A stretch of 64,000 bases of DNA from the NCBI GenBank assembly GCA_030430385.1, contig JAUIFO010000003.1, positions 62,001 to 126,000 on the forward strand, read 5' to 3'. Within the stretch, counting starts at the first letter, position 1, and every line of letters begins with the position of its first letter. This document shows positions 39,496 to 48,782 of the stretch, in pieces. The DNA is from Bacteroidia bacterium. Its GTDB lineage: Bacteria; Bacteroidota; Bacteroidia; Flavobacteriales; Flavobacteriaceae. The notes under the pieces are model-generated. The model made no database searches. It was not told where the DNA came from and saw nothing but the letters and a program-made list of their open reading frames with translations. A program made the position numbers and the translations under genes.

Positions 39496-39693
39496 ATGAA
39501 AATTTCAACGTTACTTGCTTCGCTTTTGATTATTAATTCGAGCGTTCTTGCAGGACATCTTTCTATTCAAGTTTTGGGAAATATGAATCCAATCATTGTT
39601 GGAGGCATAGAACTTGGTCTCGGATTTCTTTATTACGCCAATTCGATTTTAAAAGATGTAAGAAATGCCTTTGAGGTTGATGTGAACATTTGA
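39496..39693 (+). CDS. Small exported or membrane protein, unknown
   Basis: 65 residues from the ATG at 39496. An upstream in-frame ATG (39469) lies at the expected transcription start of the -7 box, so the later one is preferred. It begins with a signal-like segment (MKISTLLASLLIINSSVLAG), and the remainder (HLSIQVLGNMNPIIVGGIEL...) is also rather hydrophobic, so a second membrane segment (about 32-50) is possible. It is 29 bp upstream of the giant fiber and probably cotranscribed with it. It could help fiber export or anchoring; that is only a guess from position. Confidence 0.5.
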   Translation: MKISTLLASLLIINSSVLAGHLSIQVLGNMNPIIVGGIELGLGFLYYANSILKDVRNAFEVDVNI

Positions 39694-39722
39694 TTTTAAA
39701 GGTTTAATCTCCCTATTATATT

Positions 39723-42700
39723 ATGAAGACAATTAAATTATTAGGATGCATTTTCTTGCTATCTCTTTATTCTCATGCTCAAGTTGGTGTTGGTACAACA
39801 TCACCAAATGCAACTCTAGATATTACTGCGAGTAATGTGTCTAGCCCAACCGCTAATGACGGTATACTAATACCAAGAATTGATAATTTTCCGTCTACAA
39901 ATCCAACGGCCGACCAAAATGGTATGATGGTATTTGTAACAGGAAATGGTACACCTGTAAAAGGATTTTATTATTGGGATAATGGTGTAAACACTTGGAT
40001 AAAGATAGATAATGAAACTGGGTGGTCACTTATTGGTAACTCTGGAACTAATTCAGCCACCAATTTTATTGGAACCACTGATAATGAATCATTAGTTTTT
40101 AGAACGAATAATACTGAAAAACTAAGATTAACTGAAAAAGGACAATTAGAAATAAACAACACAGGCCGTTCAATTTTTATTGGAAATAATGCAGGTGAAA
40201 ATGATGATTTAAGTTTAAATGACAACACTTTTGTGGGAAATAACTCTGGTTTTAATAATACAACTGGAGCTAACAATAGCTTTTTAGGATCTGATAGTGG
40301 ATTATCAAATACAACAGGTATAAATAATACGTTTGTTGGTTCCAACTCCGGAAGCAGTAACACAACTGCTAATAATAACAGTTTTTTTGGATTAAATTCT
40401 GGAGAATTAAATACAACTGGATTTGATAACAGCTTCTTTGGATCTTTCTCAGGAAGTAACAATACAAATGGGAGATGGAATAGTTTTTATGGCGCTTTAG
40501 CAGGAAGTAATAATACCACAGGAAACAATAATAGTTTCTTTGGAAGAAATACAGGTTATCAAAATACAACAGGAATTAACAACAGTTTTTTTGGGCTTTC
40601 TGCAGGAACAGATAACACCTCAGGTAGTAACAATGTTGCGGTAGGTTTACTTGCTTTAAGTTACAATGTCACAGGAGATAGTAACGTAGCCATTGGTTAT
40701 TCGGCAGGTCTTGGTGCTACTGCAAATTCTAAAAGCGGAGGCGTATTTATTGGTAATGAAGCTGGTAGAAATGAAAATAATGATAATAGATTATACATAG
40801 ACAACACTGCCACAAACTCACCATTAATTTATGGAGAATTTGATTCAAACATAGTCAGAATAAATGGTGAACTACAAGTAAATAATCCAACCACAACAGG
40901 TTATATACTCCCAAATACTGATGGTACAGTTGGACAAGTCATGACTACTGATGGTTCTGGTAATGTAACGTTTCAAGATGTTGTTGGTGACGGAGATACG
41001 CAAAACACCTTAGACCAAGCCTATGATGAAGGTGGTGCTGGAGCAGGAAAAAATATAACAGCAGATAATGGTGCAGTTAGCATAAACGGAACAGATGGAA
41101 TTTTAATTTCTGGAACATTAGGCAGCGGTAATACCATTGATGATGAAATCACTGGCGATGGTGTTCGCATGTTTTTTAATCCGAACAAAGCTGCTTATCG
41201 TGGCGGTATGGCCGAAGATGATTGGTGGATTGATTCTAGAATTGGTAACTATACATTTTCACACGGACGAAAAACTTGGGTTGCTGGAGATTATTCTGTA
41301 GCGTTTGGTAGAGAAACTACTGCAAATGGAGAATATGCTTTCGCAGGAGGATGGGATAATGATGCCAATGGAGATCGGTCATTTGTTTATGGCTTTGTTT
41401 CGGGAACCTCAGGTGATTATGCTGTAAGTTTTGGAAATGGTAACCAGGCTTCAGGATTACATGGTTTTACACAAGGTGCTAGTAATACTGCAAGTGGTGA
41501 TTATACAATGGCCTTCGGAAGATTTAACAGTAGCACTGGTGATCATTCAAAAGCTATCGGTCTTAGTTTAAATGCTGAATCTTTTGGCGAGACTGTATTC
41601 GGATTATACGATTCAAACTACTCTGCAAACTCAACGACAGCATTTGATGCTAATGATCGTCTTTTTGTAGTAGGAAACGGAACATCAAATACAAACAGAA
41701 GTAACGCATTAACCATCTTTAAAAACGGAAACATAAACATTAACGACGCATATAATATCCCTAACACAGATGGAACCAACGGACAAGTCATGACTACAGA
41801 TGGTGCTGGAAATGTGACCTTTGAAGATTTACCAACAGTTACTGATACAGATACTCAAAATACTTTGGATGAAGCCTATGATGAAGGCGGTCCAGGAGCA
41901 GGACGAACTATCAACGCCTTAGATGGCGCAGTAGAAATTGCAGGTCGAGACGGATTTCAAGTTACAGGAATTTATAGTCTCGGAAACACAGTCTCACTTT
42001 CCGGATCTGGTACTCGCATGTTTTTCAGTCCGAGATTATCTGCCTTCAGAGCTGGATCAATCAATGGAAATCAATGGGATAATGCCAATATTGGTAATTA
42101 TTCAATTGCGCTGGGCTATAATACTACTGCTTCAGGGTTTTATTCCACAGCATTTGGTGAAGACGCAGTGGCTTCAAACAATGCCTCTACCGCATTTGGT
42201 TCTGGCACTACAGCTTCGGGATCACGTTCTACAGCTTTTGGAGAAGACACCATAGCTTCTGCGACTACTTCGACTGCTTTCGGAGATACGACCACAGCTT
42301 CAGGATCAACATCAACTGCATTCGGTTCTGGCACTACTGCCTCTGGAAATCTTTCTGTTGCATTTGGAACAAATACTGTGGCATCAGGAAATTATTCTAC
42401 AGCATTCGGATTATCTAACACGGCAGGTTCATATGGAGAAACCGCAATAGGCTTATACAGTAATACTGGTTCTACTTTTGCTTCAAATAGTTTTAACGCT
42501 TTAGATCAATTATTCGTTGTTGGAAACGGAACTTCAAATTCAGACAGAAGTAATGCACTTACCATTTACAAAAGTGGACGCATGAATATTAACGATGCCT
42601 ACAATATGCCAACAACAGATGGTACAATTGGTCAAGTCATGACCACAGATGGTGCTGGTAATGTGACATTCGAAAATATTTCCGCCGGAGATACAGATTG

Positions 42701-45700
42701 GGTGGTCCAATCAACAAGTAATCAAGCTTCAGCGGTTACAGACAATCTTTACACAGATGGAACCGTTAAAATTGGAGGTACAAATGGCGCAACTGGTGGT
42801 GCCAAACTTGAAGTAATCAATGGAAATCAAGCTAGTGGACTGGCCGTTGTAAACACAAGTTCAACAGCAGGTATAAGTATTCAAAATCAAAATAATGTTC
42901 CAAACTATGACAAAACACTTCTTAGAAACCTTTCGATAGTAAATAACACTGGAGGTACCAGCTCAAACTTGACAGGAGTTTTAAATGATCTGAGCTCAAA
43001 TGTGAATGCTGGAATAATCACTGGAGTCGAAAACAACTTAACAAATGGTATAACTGCAGCATCAGCATTCTATGGTTTTATTAATGAAACAAGTACTGTG
43101 AATACACTTACTTCGGCATACGGTATGTTCAATTTATTCAGACATAATTCAACAAATACTTATGGTGTTCGAAATCAACATTTATTAAATGGCACAAATT
43201 TTTACGGAATCTCAAACGAAGCTAATGGTTCATTAGCCTATGGCGCTTTTAATTCTCTTAGTGCAAGTAGCAGTTATGGAAGTTTCAGTGATATATCTGG
43301 TAATGGAACAGGAAGCAAATATGGACACTATGTAAATATCCTCAGTACTGCAGGTGGTGATCATTATGGTTATTATTCAGATGTTCGCAAATCTACAGGA
43401 TATGCTGCATATTTCGTTGGAAGAACTTCCTTGGGCTTTTATCCAACTGTAAATCGCTATGTCATGCCATTAGAAGATGGAACAGCTGGACAAGTGATGA
43501 CGACTAATGGTGCAGGTGATGTAACCTTCCAAGACTTACCAACCTTCACTGATACTGATCAACAAGATCTTGGAAGCTCAGTTGTTACGGCTAATGAAGA
43601 AATTGAAATTTCTATCACTAATGGAACGAATACAACCATCAACATTCAAGATGCTGATGCTAGTGCAAGCAATGAGTTGATCACCTCTGCGGTTCTTAGC
43701 GGAACAGATCTAGAAATCACAGAAGCTGGAAGTACTACTACTGTTAACCTTTCAGTTTTACAAGATGGTGTAGGTGCACAGCAAATTAATGACCTTACAG
43801 ATGGAAAAAGCGATAACGATGGTACTCAAAATGGTTCTTCTATATACTTAGGCATCGACTCTGGTGGAAATGATGATGAAACAAATAATCAAAATGTAGG
43901 TATAGGTTTTCAATCTTTACGTTCCAATACTTCGGGACAAAATAATACTGCAATTGGTCACAATACAATGTTTGCTAACACTTCTGGTAATGATAATGTA
44001 GCAATAGGACAGAATACCTTAGCAGTCTGCTCTACTGAATCCAATGACGTTGCTATTGGGTCTTCAACACTTCAAATCAAGACTGTTGGTAATGGTAATG
44101 TTGCAATTGGGTATTCAGCAGGACGAAATGATGTTACTTCTTCTTTTAATACTTATATTGGTTACCAAGCTGGAGGTGCCAGCTTAACTAGTTCCATAGC
44201 TGAAAACAAAGTAGGTAATATCTTTCTTGGTTACAATGCAGGTTTCGATGAAAATGGCAGCAATAAACTTTATATCGAAAATTCAGACTCAAGTACTCCT
44301 TTGATCTATGGTGAATTTGATAATGATATCTTAAGAGCAAATGGAGAATTACAAGTTGGCGACCCTACAACGACAGGTTTCGCTTTTCCAACTGCTGATG
44401 GTACTAACGGTCAAGTAATGACCACAGATGGTTTTGGAGTAGTTTCCTTTCAAGATTTACCAACATTTACTGATACAGATGAGCAAGACATCCAAAATCT
44501 AAGCCTTGATGCGAGTAATATTTTGACAGTTGGTATTGAAAATGGTGCTTCAGATACAGTAGATCTATCAGGTCTTAAAGATGCCGATTGGTACGAAGTG
44601 GGAACTACAAATTCTCCGGACTCCATTACAGATAATATTTTTACGGAAGGTAATGTTGGTATTGGAACCTCAACAATTGGCGCACACACTACTTCAAGTC
44701 AGACCTTAACCATTGGACCAAACGACACCACGTCTTCAGTTGATGCCAGTTATATTGAGCTCGTTGGATTAGCGACACCTAATCAAACGGTCGCTGGAAT
44801 TCATTTTGATTCAGGTACTCCAACAGGAGACGGAATCGCTCGCATTGAAGCAAGATTAAATAGTTCTACGCAATTCGCTGGACATCTGCTATTCCTAACT
44901 GGAAACTCTTCTGGGAACTTAACCGAAAAAATGCGAATTGAAGATAATGGTGACATTGGAATCGGAATTACAAATCCGGATACACGACTTCATGTTAGTG
45001 GAGATTTTAAATTACAAAATGGTTCAGAAGCAATTGGACGTGTATTATCAACAAATAATCAAGGACTGAGTTCTTGGGTTGATCCTGCTACAGTCTTTAC
45101 AGATACCGATGACCAAGATCTTGGAAGTTCAATTGTGACACCAAACGAAGCCGTAGAAATTTCTATTACCAATGGTTCTAACACTACTATAAACATTCAA
45201 GATGGAGATGCAAACGCGAGTAATGAGCTTATCACAGCAGCAGTACTAAACGGTACTGATTTGGAAATTACAGAAGCAGGTTCAACAACTTCAGTAGACT
45301 TGTCAAGTTTGAATCCAGTAAAATCAGTGGCTCGAATTACGATGAGCGCTTCACAAACCGAAACAGGCGCTGGAACGACCAAAGTGAACTTTGACACTGT
45401 CGACTTTGACGTCAATAGCAATTTTAATACTACTGCAGATCGTTTTGTAGTGCCTGTAGATGGATTATACAGAGTTACATCCCAAATCACGATGGACGCA
45501 TCCACTGGAACGGGAATTTTTGCAATTAGAATTCGCGTTAATGGCACCCAAGAACGTCGTTCAGAATTCAATCATCATGGTAACGGTCAAGTTGTTCGAC
45601 AGGTCACTTCAATATTAAACTTAACTGCTGGCCAAACCTTAGATGTATCATTTTCGCATCCATCAATTGGCGCCACGATTTTAGCAAATGGACGAGGTAC

Positions 45701-45725
45701 CTTCTTTGAAATTGAGCAATTGTAA
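39723..45725 (+). CDS. Giant secreted fiber protein with C1q-like tip
   Basis: 2000 residues with a signal peptide (MKTIKLLGCIFLLSLYSHAQ). The head segment [14 protein letters not shown] to GFYYWDNG is shared with the fiber at 23914. Then come about ten 17-residue repeats GxNNSFfGxxSGxxNTT (about 162-335), several copies of a DGTxGQVMTTDGxGNVTF linker, two NTLDxAYDEGGxGAG modules, a YadA-head-like run of 14-residue TTASGxxSTAFGxx repeats (about 801-905), more 17-residue repeats, and a duplicated 65-residue module. The last 130 residues (1869-2000) look like a C1q/TNF jelly roll (FVVPVDGLYRVTSQI ... GTFFEIEQL), a trimeric fold. No YadA anchor or type IX C-domain is seen. Probably an adhesive or structural surface fiber. 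Confidence 0.82.
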   Translation: MKTIKLLGCIFLLSLYSHAQVGVGTTSPNATLDITASNVSSPTANDGILIPRIDNFPSTNPTADQNGMMVFVTGNGTPVKGFYYWDNGVNTWIKIDNETGWSLIGNSGTNSATNFIGTTDNESLVFRTNNTEKLRLTEKGQLEINNTGRSIFIGNNAGENDDLSLNDNTFVGNNSGFNNTTGANNSFLGSDSGLSNTTGINNTFVGSNSGSSNTTANNNSFFGLNSGELNTTGFDNSFFGSFSGSNNTNGRWNSFYGALAGSNNTTGNNNSFFGRNTGYQNTTGINNSFFGLSAGTDNTSGSNNVAVGLLALSYNVTGDSNVAIGYSAGLGATANSKSGGVFIGNEAGRNENNDNRLYIDNTATNSPLIYGEFDSNIVRINGELQVNNPTTTGYILPNTDGTVGQVMTTDGSGNVTFQDVVGDGDTQNTLDQAYDEGGAGAGKNITADNGAVSINGTDGILISGTLGSGNTIDDEITGDGVRMFFNPNKAAYRGGMAEDDWWIDSRIGNYTFSHGRKTWVAGDYSVAFGRETTANGEYAFAGGWDNDANGDRSFVYGFVSGTSGDYAVSFGNGNQASGLHGFTQGASNTASGDYTMAFGRFNSSTGDHSKAIGLSLNAESFGETVFGLYDSNYSANSTTAFDANDRLFVVGNGTSNTNRSNALTIFKNGNININDAYNIPNTDGTNGQVMTTDGAGNVTFEDLPTVTDTDTQNTLDEAYDEGGPGAGRTINALDGAVEIAGRDGFQVTGIYSLGNTVSLSGSGTRMFFSPRLSAFRAGSINGNQWDNANIGNYSIALGYNTTASGFYSTAFGEDAVASNNASTAFGSGTTASGSRSTAFGEDTIASATTSTAFGDTTTASGSTSTAFGSGTTASGNLSVAFGTNTVASGNYSTAFGLSNTAGSYGETAIGLYSNTGSTFASNSFNALDQLFVVGNGTSNSDRSNALTIYKSGRMNINDAYNMPTTDGTIGQVMTTDGAGNVTFENISAGDTDWVVQSTSNQASAVTDNLYTDGTVKIGGTNGATGGAKLEVINGNQASGLAVVNTSSTAGISIQNQNNVPNYDKTLLRNLSIVNNTGGTSSNLTGVLNDLSSNVNAGIITGVENNLTNGITAASAFYGFINETSTVNTLTSAYGMFNLFRHNSTNTYGVRNQHLLNGTNFYGISNEANGSLAYGAFNSLSASSSYGSFSDISGNGTGSKYGHYVNILSTAGGDHYGYYSDVRKSTGYAAYFVGRTSLGFYPTVNRYVMPLEDGTAGQVMTTNGAGDVTFQDLPTFTDTDQQDLGSSVVTANEEIEISITNGTNTTINIQDADASASNELITSAVLSGTDLEITEAGSTTTVNLSVLQDGVGAQQINDLTDGKSDNDGTQNGSSIYLGIDSGGNDDETNNQNVGIGFQSLRSNTSGQNNTAIGHNTMFANTSGNDNVAIGQNTLAVCSTESNDVAIGSSTLQIKTVGNGNVAIGYSAGRNDVTSSFNTYIGYQAGGASLTSSIAENKVGNIFLGYNAGFDENGSNKLYIENSDSSTPLIYGEFDNDILRANGELQVGDPTTTGFAFPTADGTNGQVMTTDGFGVVSFQDLPTFTDTDEQDIQNLSLDASNILTVGIENGASDTVDLSGLKDADWYEVGTTNSPDSITDNIFTEGNVGIGTSTIGAHTTSSQTLTIGPNDTTSSVDASYIELVGLATPNQTVAGIHFDSGTPTGDGIARIEARLNSSTQFAGHLLFLTGNSSGNLTEKMRIEDNGDIGIGITNPDTRLHVSGDFKLQNGSEAIGRVLSTNNQGLSSWVDPATVFTDTDDQDLGSSIVTPNEAVEISITNGSNTTINIQDGDANASNELITAAVLNGTDLEITEAGSTTSVDLSSLNPVKSVARITMSASQTETGAGTTKVNFDTVDFDVNSNFNTTADRFVVPVDGLYRVTSQITMDASTGTGIFAIRIRVNGTQERRSEFNHHGNGQVVRQVTSILNLTAGQTLDVSFSHPSIGATILANGRGTFFEIEQL

Positions 45726-45772
45726 AATATTAATAACATAATTGGATTGTCTTCAATTATATATTTTGGTTG

Positions 45773-45805
45773 AAAAGTCGCTTGTAGGGAGCGGCTTTTC
45801 TTTTA
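45773..45805 (+). terminator. Terminator after the C1q-tipped fiber
   Basis: AAGTCGCT (45775-45782), loop TGTAGGG, AGCGGCTT (45790-45797) with one G-U pair, then a T-rich tail. Stem and loop nearly match the terminator of the first fiber. Confidence 0.75.
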
Positions 45806-45879
45806 TCAATTTTTAAAGGTTCAATCTTTCATTTCAAGAACTAAGTTTCGTAGATTTATAGACTTCAAAATTATTTCAA

Positions 45880-48729
45880 ATGTCAGATCAAAAACGACTC
45901 TTTTTAGTAGATGCGTATGCACTCATTTTCCGTGGCTATTATGCCTTTATAAAAAACCCAAGAATCAACTCAAAAGGCGAAGACACCTCTGCCATTATGG
46001 GTTTTATGAACTCTTTATTAGATGTTATAAAACGTGAACGTCCAGATCATTTAGCGGTTTGTTTTGACAAAGGCGGAAGTGTTGATCGTGTTGAAATGTA
46101 CCAAGAGTATAAAGCCAATCGTGATGAGACTCCGGAAGGCATCAAAACAGCTGTTCCGTATATCTATGAGATATTAAAAGCCATGCATATTCCAATCATG
46201 GTAAAAGAAGGTTATGAGGCCGATGATGTCATTGGTACCTTATCGCGTCAGGCTGAAAAAGAAGGCTATAAAACCTATATGGTCACGCCAGATAAAGATT
46301 TTGCGCAATTAGTAACCGAGAATATATTCATGTATCGACCAGTATTTGGAGGTGGCTATGAAACTTGGGGGATTCCTGAAGTACAAAAGAAATTTGAAGT
46401 TGAAGATCCAATGCAAGTCATTGACTTTTTAGGGATGATGGGTGATGCTTCAGATAATATTCCAGGCTTACCTGGTGTTGGAGAGAAAACCGCCAAAAAA
46501 TTCATCAATCAATTTGGCAGCATGGAAGGTCTGCTTGCCAATACAGATCAGTTGAAAGGAAAAATGAAGGAAAAGGTGGAGGCAAATGCTGAGTTAGGCC
46601 TGCTTTCAAAACAATTAGCTACGATAATGCTTGATGTGCCTGTGACCTTTGACGCTAAAGATTTTGAATTAGACCAGCCAGATATTGACAAGGTAAAACA
46701 GATTTTTCAAGACCTTGAATTTCGAAGGCTAACCGATAATTTCCTGAAAACTTTCGCTCCTCAAGAAGAAGGTGTTTCTAATGTCACTTCGAGCGCAGTC
46801 GAGAAGTCTCCCTCAAAACCAATACCAAAAGCGAAGCAAGAGGCTGGTGCTGGACAATTTTCACTTTTCGGAGGCGACGAATCAACTTCATCTGAAACGG
46901 TTTCAGAATTTACGAGAAAAACAGCAGAAATAACCTCTCATTTTTATCAAAGTGTAGCGTCAGGAATGGCGACCAAATTGTTTGTAAAAAATTTACTGAA
47001 CCAAACTTCAGTGTGTTTTGATACAGAAACTACTGGTTTAAATCCGTTAACTGCTGAACTGGTCGGTATTGCGTTTTCATGGGAAGCTGGAAAAGGATTT
47101 TATGTGCCCTTTCCTGAAGATAGACATGAGGCACAAGATCTCATTGAAGTGCTACGACCATTTTTTGAGAATGAAGAGATTGAAAAAATTGGTCAGAATC
47201 TGAAGTACGACATCAAAGTTCTGGCAAAGTATAATATTACCGTTAAAGGCAAGTTATTCGATACCATGCTGGCGCACTATTTGATTAATCCAGACATGCG
47301 ACATAACATGGATGTGCTGGCGGAAACCTATTTGAATTATACGCCAATTTCTATTGAGACCTTAATTGGCAAAAAGGGAAAGAACCAATTATCGATGCGT
47401 GAGGTTCCTTTAGAAAAACAAACCGAATATGCCGTTGAAGATGCTGATATTACGCTTCAGTTAAAAGAACATTTCGAGAAAGAATTAGGCGAAGCAAACA
47501 CGCAACAGCTATTTGATGAGATTGAAATTCCGTTATTACGTGTCCTGGCAAATATGGAGCTTGAAGGCATTAATCTGGATAAAGATTTTCTGAATTCACT
47601 TTCGGAACAATTACATACAGATATCACGAATCTGGAACAACAAATCTATGAGGCTGCTGGTGAAGAATTCAACATAGCATCACCAAAACAGTTAGGTGTT
47701 ATTTTGTTTGAAAAACTAAAACTGGTGGACAAACCCAAAAAAACCAAAACAGGACAGTACAAAACCAGTGAAGATATTTTGTCCTACTTAGCTAAAGACC
47801 ATGCGATTGTTCAAAATATTCTAGATTTCAGAGGGTTATCGAAATTAAAAAGCACTTATGTTGATGCACTACCAGAGCAAGTCGAAGTCAGTACTGGACG
47901 CGTACATACCGATTATATGCAAACCGTTGCGGCTACGGGACGATTAAGTAGTAACAATCCGAACTTGCAAAACATTCCTATTCGTACAGAACGTGGACGA
48001 CAAGTTCGTAAGGCCTTTATTCCGAGGAATGAAGACTACACCTTACTGGCTGCCGATTACTCGCAAATCGAATTACGCATCATTGCAGCTTTAAGTCAGG
48101 AAGAAACCATGATAGAAGCGTTTAAGAATGGCGAAGATATTCATGCCTCAACAGCGTCTAAAGTATTTAATGTGCCTATTTCGGAAGTGACGCGAGAACA
48201 ACGAAGTAATGCTAAAACGGTGAATTTCGGCATCATTTATGGGGTTTCTGCGTTTGGACTGAGTAATCAAACCAACTTATCGCGTAGTGAGTCTAAAGAA
48301 TTGATTGACACCTATTATGCGACCTATCCGAAGTTGCGTAATTACATTCAGGATCAGGTCGATTTTGCCAGAGATCATGGTTATGTACAAACCGTTTTAG
48401 GGCGTCGACGTTATTTAAAAGATATCAACTCTCGTAATGCAGTGGTAAGAGGTGCAGCAGAACGAAACGCAGTAAATGCACCAATTCAGGGTAGTGCTGC
48501 TGACATCATTAAAATTGCGATGATTAAAATCCATGAGAAGTTAGACGCAGGGCATTATAAATCGAAAATGCTCTTACAGGTACATGATGAACTGGTATTT
48601 GATATTTACAACCCAGAACTCGATAGCATGAAAACCCTTATCAAAACTGAAATGGAAAACGCGTACAAACTGGACGTGCCGCTTGATGTCGATTTAGATA
48701 TTGGTGATAATTGGTTGGAGGCGCATTAA
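45880..48729 (+). CDS. polA: DNA polymerase I
   Basis: Repair and Okazaki-fragment polymerase, 949 residues. Domain order: 5'-3' exonuclease (about 5-290, with TPDKDFAQLV and GVGEKTAKKFI), a linker (about 290-345), a 3'-5' exonuclease that keeps its catalytic residues (Asp381 and Glu383 in FDTETTGLNP), and a family A polymerase domain with Asp726 in DYSQIELR and Asp903 in VHDELVFD. The linker includes residues encoded by a REP-like DNA repeat (46783-46808), translated as VTSSAVEKS. A stand-alone unit, closed by the terminator at 48737-48764. Confidence 0.97.
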   Translation: MSDQKRLFLVDAYALIFRGYYAFIKNPRINSKGEDTSAIMGFMNSLLDVIKRERPDHLAVCFDKGGSVDRVEMYQEYKANRDETPEGIKTAVPYIYEILKAMHIPIMVKEGYEADDVIGTLSRQAEKEGYKTYMVTPDKDFAQLVTENIFMYRPVFGGGYETWGIPEVQKKFEVEDPMQVIDFLGMMGDASDNIPGLPGVGEKTAKKFINQFGSMEGLLANTDQLKGKMKEKVEANAELGLLSKQLATIMLDVPVTFDAKDFELDQPDIDKVKQIFQDLEFRRLTDNFLKTFAPQEEGVSNVTSSAVEKSPSKPIPKAKQEAGAGQFSLFGGDESTSSETVSEFTRKTAEITSHFYQSVASGMATKLFVKNLLNQTSVCFDTETTGLNPLTAELVGIAFSWEAGKGFYVPFPEDRHEAQDLIEVLRPFFENEEIEKIGQNLKYDIKVLAKYNITVKGKLFDTMLAHYLINPDMRHNMDVLAETYLNYTPISIETLIGKKGKNQLSMREVPLEKQTEYAVEDADITLQLKEHFEKELGEANTQQLFDEIEIPLLRVLANMELEGINLDKDFLNSLSEQLHTDITNLEQQIYEAAGEEFNIASPKQLGVILFEKLKLVDKPKKTKTGQYKTSEDILSYLAKDHAIVQNILDFRGLSKLKSTYVDALPEQVEVSTGRVHTDYMQTVAATGRLSSNNPNLQNIPIRTERGRQVRKAFIPRNEDYTLLAADYSQIELRIIAALSQEETMIEAFKNGEDIHASTASKVFNVPISEVTREQRSNAKTVNFGIIYGVSAFGLSNQTNLSRSESKELIDTYYATYPKLRNYIQDQVDFARDHGYVQTVLGRRRYLKDINSRNAVVRGAAERNAVNAPIQGSAADIIKIAMIKIHEKLDAGHYKSKMLLQVHDELVFDIYNPELDSMKTLIKTEMENAYKLDVPLDVDLDIGDNWLEAH
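46783..46808. repeat. REP-like repeat inside polA
   Basis: The core TTCGAGCGCAGTCGAGAAG lies in the coding region of the polA linker. The 12-mer GAGCGCAGTCGA is shared exactly with the intergenic palindrome at 57924-57990. Its insertion keeps the reading frame and sits in a flexible interdomain linker where extra residues are tolerated. Confidence 0.6.
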
Positions 48730-48736
48730 ACATAAA

Positions 48737-48764
48737 AAAAGCAGGGTTTAATCCTGCTTTTTCA
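48737..48764. terminator. Bidirectional terminator between polA and PfpI gene
   Basis: AAAAGCAGG, loop, CCTGCTTTTT with A-run and U-run on either side; it serves the two convergent genes. Confidence 0.85.
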
Positions 48765-48782
48765 TTTTATATATTACATCTA

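Noticed and set aside
39971..40462. 163-codon minus-strand frame
   Set aside because: It is the antisense shadow of the repetitive fiber gene; the translation is a Pro/Leu/Lys repeat with no family.
40200..40740. CRISPR-like or satellite array because of regularly spaced repeats
   Set aside because: The periodicity is 51 bp, in frame, and encodes the 17-residue GxNNSFfG repeats; there are no unique spacers between identical repeats.
45197..45571. 124-codon minus-strand frame
   Set aside because: It is antisense to the C-terminal part of the giant fiber, including the C1q-like domain, whose coding frame is clear.
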